From: Massospora cicadina
Lineage: Eukaryota > Entomophthoromycota > Entomophthoromycetes > Entomophthorales > Entomophthoraceae
Length of the DNA: 64,000 nt
Assembly (NCBI GenBank): GCA_022478985.1
Contig: JAKSZP010002653.1
Coordinates: 248,001-312,000, forward strand
Direction of reading: 5' to 3'
The translations under genes were made by a program, and so were the position numbers. Of the stretch, positions 20,801-28,783 are shown one piece after another. Below the pieces are notes generated by a model, which was not told where the DNA came from, made no database searches, and saw only the letters and a list, made by a program, of their open reading frames with translations. Each line of letters begins with the position of its first letter. Positions within the stretch are counted from its first letter, which is position 1.

Positions 20801-21918
20801 GTAGAGGTCCACAACACACAGGTGATGATTCCTCTAAATAAAATTGTGTATCAACTTCCCTCTCTCCTGGCCAACGGGCCAGCGCTTGCACCTCTGGAGT
20901 TTGCAGAGGAATATGGTATGTTCAAAAAGGTGGTCCTTTCTCAGCCGCTATCTGCTGAATATACTATGGTAATTGCCAAGAGCGCTTTAAATCAAGAAGA
21001 CCTATCCAGGGGCTATCACTTAAAGGATGAGATGGTGTGGGTTTAGGGGCGCCTTTGGGTACCTGCTGGACCACTGCGCCTGGAAATCATCCGGGACCAT
21101 CATGATGGAATCACCATTGGTCATCCTGGGAAAGCAATGACCTTGGAGTTGATACGTCACACCTACAATTAGAAGGGCTTACCTGCTCAGGTGGGGCGGT
21201 CTTGTAAGGAGTGTTTGATCTGCAACCAAATGTATCCAACTCGTCAAATTTTAGCAGATTTTTGGTACCAGTCCAGAAAGCTGAAGAGCCCTGGACTTCC
21301 CTATTGGTGGATTTGATTGTGGAACTACCTGTTCTTGATGGTTATGATGCCATCATGGTGGTGGACCGTTTTACAAAGTTCGCCCACTTCATTCCTTGCG
21401 GAACAACAATAACCGCGGCTGAGATGGCTAGGCTCTTCGTCACGCATGTGTTTGCGTTCCATGGAGTTCCCCAAGAGATTATCAGTGACTGGGGACCCCA
21501 ATTTACCTCCTTCCTTTGGGAAGAGTTGTGTAAGACTCTTCAGATTCGCCCTTGCCATTTGACTGCCTATCACCCTCAATCAGATGGGCAGACTGAACGA
21601 GTGAACCAGTGCTTGGATCAGTTCCTGCGGTGTTACACTGCCGCAGATCATTCAGATTGGGATTCTCACCTTCCTATGGCCCAATTTAGCTACAACAACA
21701 CTTTGCATTATTCAGTTAGTTGTTCCCCTTTTTCGCCTGCCATGGCTTTTAACCCCGCCTTTAACATGGAGCCCAGCTGTGGGTCTAAGGTTGAAGCGGC
21801 GTTGGACTTTGCCAAGACAATCAAGAAGGTCCACCAGGGGGTTTCCACAAGCTTGGATGCGGCAATGCATGTGTATAAGGAGAACGCTGATGTGAAGCGG
21901 CGAGTGGTTCCTGCGTAG
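20801..21918 (+). pseudogene. Element C integrase (zinc part and DDE core)
   Basis: GHPGKAMTLELIRHTYN and CKECLICNQMYPTRQ at 21118-21250 form the HHCC zinc part. The 235-codon frame 21211-21918 holds the core, with LVDLIVELPVLDGYDAIMVV (first Asp), EIISDWGPQFTS (second) and HPQSDGQTERVNQCLDQFLR (Glu). All three catalytic acids are present. It is the longest intact block in C and closely follows fungal chromovirus integrases in pattern. Confidence 0.93.
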
Positions 21919-22168
21919 AAGGAAGGGGATCTCGTGATGCTTGATGCTCATAAAATCTCTATCAAGCAGCCATGCAAGAAGCATGGACCATAGGAGATTA
22001 GCCCCTACCGCGTTGTTAGAAAGGTGGGCCATGCCTCATATCAGCTAGATCTCCCTTTTCGTTTCAGATCTTCTCTGTGTTTCATGAGAGCAAACTGACG
22101 TTGTTCAAGGGCTCCTCACCAGAGACTCCTGAGGCCTATCTCGTGGATGGGGCGCCATAGTGGGTGGT

Positions 22169-22325
22169 GGAAGAAATAGTTGCCTTCCACCGCGTTAGAA
22201 GAAGACTGGAGTACCTGGTATCTTGGAAGAGCTTTGATGCTGCAGAGAACAGTTAGGTTCCAGCGCGCAACTGTTTGCATGCTCAAGATCTGATTGAAGC
22301 CTTCCACGAGCGTTTCCCCCAGGAT
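22169..22325 (+). pseudogene. Element C chromodomain
   Basis: One frame reads EEIVAFHRVRRRLEYLVSWKSF, then DAAENS, a stop, and VPARNCLHAQDLIEAFHERFP. The stop replaces the Trp of the usual NSW or NTW motif (TGG to TAG). Chromodomains of chromoviruses bind modified histone tails and steer integration to heterochromatin. It sits at the integrase C terminus, as in Tf1/sushi relatives. Confidence 0.88.
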
Positions 22326-22442
22326 GCTGGATCTAAACCCAAACTGACCGTTGCTGCCATGAAGTTGGCCCCTGCCCACAAGAACTTTTCCTTGCGCAAG
22401 CCCCTGGAGGGGAAGTTGAGCCCTGTCAGGAGGAGAGGGTAA

Positions 22443-23290
22443 TTTCATGGGTAGATGACATCATATTGGGGACCAACCCCAAGGATAAGGCTGAGCCAGG
22501 AGGCCCAGAAGGTGAAGCATCAGGCCCTCCCTAACCTCAGGCACACGCTAGTCCAACGCTGGGTACAAGCTAAATATTCCCAGGTTGGTACTACTGAGGT
22601 GCCAAACGCCCAGCACTTTACATCAGCCCAGGCGTTGAAACAAACGGTTTATGTAACAAACGCAGATGGTTTGGTTCAGTTAGTTGAGGAACAGGGCTTC
22701 AAAACCCGTTTCATTTACAAAATCACACGTTTGGGTCAAATTCAACTTCAATTGATTACATGAGTGAAGTCAGTTTTGGCGTATTCTACCAATCTGGATG
22801 GTAGTGTGTGCCTATTGGTGGGTTGGTGCTTGGGTCCACTTCTGCAAACCCATTATTCCCTGTTAAAGTTTAAATATGTTTTCCCTGACCAAAATTCCTT
22901 GTTGGTCAACTTCTGAATAAACAATTTCCCCATTTTACGTTTTATTTGAGATATTTTGAACACTCCTGTGTGAGAACCTCTTTGAGGAGGTCTCGCGCTC
23001 CATTAACCTTGCCATTTTTAAATTCACTCAAGGTATCCCTGAGTGCACCGTTGATTCGCCCAGGTTCCCTCCAGCATGGGTCACTTACCCCCTTCCTCTT
23101 TGTGCACTGCATCGCTTTTGGTGGGTTCTTTATTATAAAACTTGCACTTCTCTGCCCAAGTTGTTATTGCTTCAGCACCCTCTGCTGGGCTCTTTTAACT
23201 TTCGTGTTAATAACTAGTTCCCTGGCGTTGGCCTTATGCACTGTGCACTACCACTTTGGGAACAGGAGAGTTATAGACACTCTCCTTACA
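22443..23290 (+). repeat. Element C 3' LTR
   Basis: It follows the purine tract AGGAGGAGAGGGTAA and starts TTTCATGGGTAG (one change from the 5' LTR). It ends CTCCTTACA before TSD CAAAG. It keeps the exact GTTGGTCAACT at 22901-22911. Confidence 0.93.
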
Positions 23291-23338
23291 CAAAGGCCTT
23301 ATGGCGTATAGCTAGTATATCGCCCAAAAACTTTAACA
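23291..23338 (+). repeat. Element B 3' LTR, terminal part
   Basis: After the TSD CAAAG of C, GTATAGCTAGTATAT and the terminal TTTAACA match the end of the B 5' LTR (1720-1752). The B TSD AAGAG follows at 23339-23343. Confidence 0.88.
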
Positions 23339-23343
23339 AAGAG

Positions 23344-23786
23344 GAATGACATAAATTGCTGAGAGGTATTGTGAAACCTTATTAAGCTTAGGTGTGCCAT
23401 TCTAAGCCGCCAGCAGGGACTGCTCTCTAGCGGCGTCATTATGCTTTACAATAATTCTTGGCCTCATGTTGTGGCAAGTACAAAGATGCAACTGGACAAC
23501 TTTCATTGGGAATTACTGGACCATCCACCATACTGCCTTGACTTAGCACCAGCTGACTTTCATCCTTTCCTAAAAATTAAGGAATCTCTTGGTGGAAAGC
23601 GATTGAAAAGTGATTGACAAATGAAAGAAACTGTTATTAACTGGTTTGACATTCAGGCGGCAGTTTTCTTTTATGAGGGGATCCAAAAGAGTTGTGCCAC
23701 AAAAATGTTTAGATATTAATGGTGACTGTGTAGAAATGTAAAATTGTTTGTATTTTAGTTTCTGATACAATTTACGTCCATAGATA
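23344..23786 (+). pseudogene. Mariner transposase, C-terminal part
   Basis: The frame shows LYNNSWPHVV where mariners have LHDNARPHVA, so the second catalytic Asp is Asn (23450-23452). HPPYCLDLAPADFHPF follows at about 23519-23565 and contains the third Asp at mariner spacing. ESLGGKRLKSD and a final VSDTIYVHR lead to the end. It continues the transposase of 579-1178. Confidence 0.9.
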
Positions 23787-23814
23787 AATTTTCTATTACT
23801 CCATTACAAAATGG

Positions 23815-23840
23815 TTTTACTTAAAAAATGACCCTCATAT
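23815..23840 (-). repeat. Mariner right terminal inverted repeat
   Basis: The reverse complement matches 361-386 at 25 of 26 positions. Confidence 0.93.
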
Positions 23841-23907
23841 TTTCAGATTATATATCAAAAGGTTATTAATTGCACACAGAATCTGTTTAAACCTGAAAAG
23901 GCTTAAA
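23841..23907 (+). repeat. Element D 5' LTR, terminal part
   Basis: CAGATTATATATCAAAAGG and GTTATTAATTGCAC match 27770-27800 of the second D LTR. It continues 1-360 across the mariner. A degenerate primer-binding site, TGGTGCTCATTAAAG, starts at 23910. Confidence 0.85.
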
Positions 23908-25944
23908 TTTGGTGCTCATTAAAGTAGTAGATGAGTCTTAGGCCAGAGATTATAGAAAAATATTAGTGAAATGCTGCAAAATAATGAGCTTGAAAGTCAT
24001 GTATAAATTAGAAACTTTAACAAGAATACACTATACTTAGTGTCACAAGACAATCTACCTAATTTGTATGAGCAAGTGATGAAACCCAAGGAGTAGTAAA
24101 ACAAGTTGTAAAGGCCAACAATAGTCTTTATGGAAAGTTACCTTTTTTAATGGAAGGAGACTAAATTAGTGAAAGATTTACTATTCCAGAAAACTGAGAG
24201 GGAAGCAGATAGAGAACGCCTCCGCCAGATTTAAAAAGATTAGCACAGATCCTAAAGTTCCTATAAATACTCAAAAAATCAAAAATGTGATTGCACCCAG
24301 ATAGAGGCTGATGAAGCAGACAATGATATTTACAAAAGTTCAGCTAGGTAAGTACAACCCCAAGAAATATTCCAGGAGCTTTGCTGGAAATTCAATATGA
24401 CTCCCAAGTTACCCTTATCATTTTTTGAGTTGGTAAGCAAGTATCTCCTGCCATAGTAGCAACAGATCAGTTTTTGAAATACTCCAAGATTTACCTATGT
24501 TTCACCAAGATATTGTACTGGTGTTTTTCTGCCTATTCAAAATGTTGATGTTTGGTTATAAAAGCTGACAAAAAAGTAGCAACTATGATGAACCGCTTAG
24601 ACACCAGCAGTCAAAATCTGGTGTTGCCCATATCTTTGGGGATAATTTGACATACAGCGACACCAAAGAAGCAATTATGACTGAGTTTGGTAACCCTGAA
24701 CTGATGACTAGCCGCATACAGGAGAACATGGAATTCAATTTAAGAATGAGAAACATCAGCCACTTTCACCAATAAATCTTTACTAGGAAGCAGAAACCCT
24801 GGCAGGTGCAAAAGTACCATCTGATTCAAACTTATGTATTGAAATGCAGTTGGCGCTTCACCCTATAAAGTTTTCACTGAGCCATAGTTTTGGCACTGAC
24901 AAGTCAGACTTCCACATCACAAATGGTGAAATTTATGAAAATGTTAGGCTTGATGTTTGACTCACCATATTTCTTTTTTAAAAAAAATGGCCAATGAGGA
25001 TCAACCTATGTAGGATTTAAAGAGAAGAATATGAAATTCGTCAATCAGGGGTTTCGTCTAAAAAAAAAATTCGTCAATCAGAATTGAGTTTTAATGGGAA
25101 GAAACCTGATGTATCAAAATGGATATAGAAATTTGAGACTTACTGTCAGAAAGGTAGTGTTACAGAACATTTCACCGCCCCAATATTATGTGTGAAGAAA
25201 CCAAAAGGGAAAGTGAATCTTGTTTTGCTTTAAGAGAAAAATTTTGTTCAAGATTTGGGAACGTTTTATCAGTCTAGATGCGGATTAATCTAGCGCTGCA
25301 TTCAAACATGTTTACCAGATATCTACCCAGATGGAGTTATACTTCAGATTTATTTGTAGAGGACCCTGAGGATTGACTGTATCTAGTTTCAATGTCCAAA
25401 ATAAATGCTGTTATGAGAGCAAATAAAAAATGAAGACAATTAATCCTGATATATTAACAAAAAAAGCACAAAGCGCCAAAAAATATAATCAACTCAAGTC
25501 AAAGTTTGATGAAGTTAATGTTTCCATACCAGTCCACACAGTTAAGGTATCAAGTCCAGATTTTTAACGGTATTAATCAAAATGTTAGGGGGTGAACGAT
25601 GCCAAGAATCAATTTGTGAAAAAAATCAACATGTTTAAAAAGAACTAGTGATATTTAAAGAAATCGCATATCATGATATCAGAGGAATCAAGTGCCAGCT
25701 GATGATGGATTAATTTAAAATAAGAACCTGTCAAAATCAGAGACAAGTTGGGAACATTTAACCAATGGATGAAACAAGCTGAGATTATCACCAAGTCAGT
25801 GAGAGATAACTATACACTGAAAAATATCACAGATGGTCATATAGTTAACAGGGTCCATAATTAATTCTTAAATTATTGTATCTAATAAAATAACTGTAAT
25901 GTTCCATTGGGATTTATGAATCTACTAATAATAGATAAATTTCA
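23908..25944 (+). pseudogene. Element D leader and Gag; pol is missing
   Basis: The capsid segment at 24590-24990 reads MNRLDTSSQNLV, then TKEAIMTEFGNPELMTS and EMQLALHP, parallel to A at 6690-7090. Downstream, 25090-25880 has gag-spacer-like sequence with no zinc knuckle I can trust. No protease, RT or integrase motif is found before the 3' tail at 25945, so D looks like an internally deleted or Gag-only derivative. Stops are frequent. A small insertion sits at 25049-25066. Confidence 0.7.
25049..25066 (+). mobile_element. Micro-insertion with poly(A) and 15-bp duplication
   Basis: GGGTTTCGTCT followed by A7 lies between two exact copies of AAATTCGTCAATCAG (25034-25048 and 25067-25081). The core differs from the other micro-retroposons. 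It fits insertion of the last bases of a polyadenylated RNA by a LINE-type enzyme. It lies in the gag remnant of D. Confidence 0.75.
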
Positions 25945-26658
25945 TTGTTCTGGTTAAGTCTCAAGAGGAGACCACAGAGCCATAGTTGTTGGTCAAGTTC
26001 AAAAAAACCTCTGAACCATTATAGTTGGAAAAGAAAAAGATGGACCTCTAAACCTAATGATAAAAGGTTAAGCCCCATTATAAAAAATTATATAAAATAT
26101 GATATAAAAACAAAATATAGGAAAAATATATCATTATATAATATTGGATTTTATTGCTGCAATCAAGAGTATCTGGAGGTTATTCCACCTTTTATTGTCC
26201 AGCGTGGAGAAGGGGGTAAATTATAATGGAGTTAATGAAGAGCGTGAATGTGGCATGATCAGCTTGTGTTGAAACTGGATTTTGCCGTGTGAAGGCATTA
26301 GAAAAAAGAGTCAAGATATCTGCTCTGATCGAAATGGAGAGCCTAGCCTGGGGGAGTACAGAAACAAAGAATTGGTGAAGCTGACTGAGAGTAACCTTTA
26401 AACGGCGTGGAGCCATAGAAGCTCACCCTGGGGAAATACAGCTTTCCAAGACATATTATTGAAAGATTAACCAAATTAGTCTTGTATGGCATGGGGCCAT
26501 TGAAACCACGCTTGAGTGAGGCAGCAGCAAGTAGGAAACAGAGAAGAGGAAGTGTGTTTCCAAGGATGGGTTTGAGAAGATGCTTTAAGTGAAGACAAAC
26601 CTAGTTCCACTAAAAGCAAAATTAAACTATGATGGCTAAATTATGATGCGGCCTGAGG
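25945..26658 (+). other. Element D 3' tail, with antisense open frame
   Basis: Motifs AGGAGACCACAGAG, CCTCTGAACC and the block around 26485-26560 align with the tail of A (11320-13150). On the minus strand, 26416-26192 is a 74-codon frame resembling part of the antisense region of A. A purine-rich GCGGCCTGAGG comes just before the LTR at 26659. No plus-strand gene is seen. Confidence 0.5.
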
Positions 26659-27837
26659 TGTTATCCATTCACAGATTTCTACCTTTTGATGGATAATCTG
26701 GTCAAGCGGTGCTGCTCAGGATTTCAGTATGCCCAAATTATCCAGCTTTATTAAATTATATAAGTAACTGCTTTTTTCTCTGGAGATGAAACCCCTTTAG
26801 TGGATAAGGGAGTTATCATTCTAAATGGTAATTTTTGTTTGGTGGGAGTCCAAAACTAATATCAACAAAATTACCACGATTTTTTCCCTCCAGCTTACTA
26901 AAGTTTTGTTTGTGAAGATCCCTGACAATTACAAAAAGTTTGATTATTAATTTTACCATTAATAACTAAATATTGTATGATTTATCAGAGTTTGTCACCA
27001 ATTGATAGATTTTATTGTACTTGCGGGCATTGATATTGCTGCTGTGTACAAACTTGCATGTTAACTTTTAGGCAATGCAACCTGCTGTTAAAGTGTAAAA
27101 ATTTCCATCACCTAAGCTGTTTGCTAGCATGATAAGGATAATTCGCTGGGGTTGGTTGAGGGTGTTGGGGCACGCTATTTATTTTTCCAACCCACGTTGC
27201 AGACTGTATTTAGTTGATGGTGTATACTTATTGGATGGATGGATGAGAAGATGCCTCATTCGTCGTTGAGTGATTCATGGAGGGTTAAATTTATTAGCGA
27301 TGGCTGCTGTTCCTTTTTGTGGTGCCAACAGAAGAATTGAGTGCTGAATTCCCTATATATTCCCTTGATTATAATTAAAAAACAGACGTTTTCAAAAGAT
27401 ATTATTTTATATATTAATGTTCCTTCATTTAATTTTCTGGAATTCTCCGTGGCTCCTGCATCTTGAGAGGAAAAGAAAGGTTCCCTTGGGACTTATGAAC
27501 CTAATGATAGTAGGTCAAGCGCTATTAAAATAAAGATGGAAGTTCTTCTGGTCTAGACGTTGCCATCTCTAGTAGAAGAGTTGAAGGCATAGTATTTCCC
27601 TTGTTTTCTGGATAGGTTTTAAAGTACCTTCACTATGGGTTGAAGGAAGGTTGCCAGTACTGTATTAAGGAGAAATCTGAGAAGAATATTTGTATAGTTG
27701 TGAAAATCTCAGCTGGATAATAGTCCTAATACTAGTATCACACACCCACGCATACTATTATATATATTATCAGATTATATATCAACAGGTTGTTAATTGC
27801 ACTCAACTAACCTTTGGCGTAGACTTAGAAACCTACA
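26659..27837 (+). repeat. Element D LTR, complete copy
   Basis: It begins TGTTATCC after a purine tract and ends CCTACA, 1179 bp, close to the length of the A LTR. Its end matches 170-360 and 23841-23907. CACCTAAGC, TTTGCTAGC and the TATA block at 27351-27360 align with the A LTR. A primer-binding site follows it, so it can serve as both the 3' LTR of D and the 5' LTR of a second element. Confidence 0.75.
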
Positions 27838-27839
27838 TT

Positions 27840-27857
27840 TGGTTCTCATTACAGGGT
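27840..27857 (+). other. Primer-binding site after the second D LTR
   Basis: TGGTTCTCATTACAGGGT starts two bases after the LTR end and matches the A site TGGTGCTCACTACAGGGG at 14 of 18 positions. Confidence 0.65.
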
Positions 27858-27943
27858 ATAGTTGAGTAACCTAGACTTGAAAGTTTAAACACCACTACCA
27901 GGAATTTAGGTGAGAATAGAGTACCTTATGTGCTTTTGCCAAC

Positions 27944-28092
27944 TTAATGGCAGGAGTGTGGCAACCTTCTGGAAGAAGGAGCTTTGAGGTGTGCTATGTA
28001 GAAGGCCTCAACCAACTCATGACAATGGACACAATCATGGGCGCTGACAAAGCTGTTCCCATAGGAAGGGAATCCCTTCCAGGCAAGCAAGT
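27944..28092 (-). pseudogene. Element H chromodomain, C-terminal part
   Basis: On the minus strand the frame from 28092 reads LLAWKGFPSYGNSFVSAHDC, then VHCHELVEAFYIAH. It parallels the chromodomain of C (WKSFDAAENS, ARNCLHAQDLIEAFH). The next upstream codons are beyond element G at 37740 and above. The sequence ends in an open stretch to about 27944. The rest, 27858-27943, holds nothing I recognise. Confidence 0.8.
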
Positions 28093-28783
28093 TGTCATGA
28101 TGGGGGGATATAATCCAACCATCCAATTGAGTTCAGGTCAATAAAAGCTAAGGAAAAGAACACTAAAGGGTCTAGTTAAAAATTAGTCCTTAATTAAAGG
28201 GAAAAAAGTCTTAATTGGGGATACTTATCTATTTTTATACTATAATGATAGTGGCAGGTCAAAATACAGCATAAATAATGTTGATCTGTAAGGAGATTTT
28301 CTAGTAAAAAGCCTCACTATTTAAAGTACTTTTAGGCTAAAATTTAGAGTAGAGAAATGATTTAGTATAATCAGGAGGTTAATAGGATATCAGGCAATGA
28401 TTTGAAAATGAATACTTTGCTTAATAAAAACACTTGGCATTGAGCGCCAGCAACGAAATATTAAATTTTAATTATGACTTATTCTCAGCATGAATCATCA
28501 GTAGATTATAAAACTCATAATCTAATGGGATTAATCATCAATAGGTGAAAAAAAGACGTTCTTTTTTTTTACTAGATGGTCCCAACCCAAGGGGGGATTC
28601 ATCGATGTAAAAAAAAAAGAGACGTTCTTTTTTAAGCAATATTTAAAGTAAACAAACACCAGTAATTTGGGGGAAATAACAAGCGCATCCAAGAAAAGGT
28701 ATTTCATAATCATATACTTAATTTAAGTTAAAATCCAGCTACTATGGTAGGGTGAACTTTAAGATCAGGATGGAATCCTCACA
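28093..28783 (-). repeat. Element G 3' LTR (left copy)
   Basis: It runs, on the minus strand, from TGTGAGGATTCC to ATGACA. It aligns with the right LTR on both sides of LINE1. A micro-insertion with flanking duplication lies at 28548-28633. Confidence 0.85.
28567..28608 (-). mobile_element. Micro-retroposon copy 3
   Basis: The core ACTAGATGGTCCCAACC, G-run, ATTCATCGATGT is the same as copy 2 and ends at the same base. Poly(T) is on the left. Flanks carry a near-duplicate: AAAAAAGACGTTCTTTTTT on the left and AAAAAAGAGACGTTCTTTTTT on the right, within 28548-28633. The matching region of the right LTR (about 37490-37520) lacks it. Confidence 0.82.

Larger units (their letters stand above)
17347..23290 (+). 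mobile_element. Tf1/sushi-like chromovirus C, complete, with 5-bp TSD
   Basis: The element is 5944 bp with LTRs at 17347-18197 and 22443-23290 and TSD CAAAG at 17342-17346 and 23291-23295. It encodes protease, RT, RNase H, integrase and a chromodomain. It has no tRNA-type primer-binding site; instead the sequence after the LTR is complementary to an internal LTR site (see 18200-18210). It split the 3' LTR of B. Sequence outside C joins into a continuous B LTR, which confirms the borders. Confidence 0.95.
1179..23338 (+). mobile_element. Ty3/gypsy LTR retrotransposon B (carries elements A and C inside it)
   Basis: B has LTRs at 1179-1752 and 16746-23338 (the latter broken by C). It has a primer-binding site at 1754, a polypurine tract near 16734, and gag, protease, RT, RNase H and integrase in Ty3/gypsy order. 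Subtracting A, C and their duplications leaves about 6.6 kb. The 5' LTR begins TGATGAG and the 3' LTR TGTTGAG; both end in ACA. All reading frames carry stops. B inserted in the mariner transposase and later received A in its RT and C in its 3' LTR. Confidence 0.92.
361..23840 (+). mobile_element. Mariner (Tc1/mariner) DNA transposon, split by nested LTR elements
   Basis: Terminal inverted repeats match at 25 of 26 positions (361-386 against the reverse complement of 23815-23840, beginning ATATGAGGGTCATTTTT). A TA dinucleotide lies at the left edge, as expected for mariner target choice. The transposase is in two pieces, 579-1178 and 23344-23786, separated by element B (1179-23338). Without B the mariner is about 1.3 kb, the normal mariner size. 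It interrupts an LTR of element D, so it is younger than D and older than B. Transposase relatives are widespread in arthropods, so horizontal arrival is possible. Confidence 0.93.

Noticed and set aside
28567..28608. Micro-insert core as a sequencing adaptor or 5S rRNA fragment
   Set aside because: Flanks are direct duplications, not the palindromes an adaptor read-through gives, and the core matches no adaptor I know. TTAGTACTA and GATGG recall 5S rRNA, but the rest does not align well enough to claim it.
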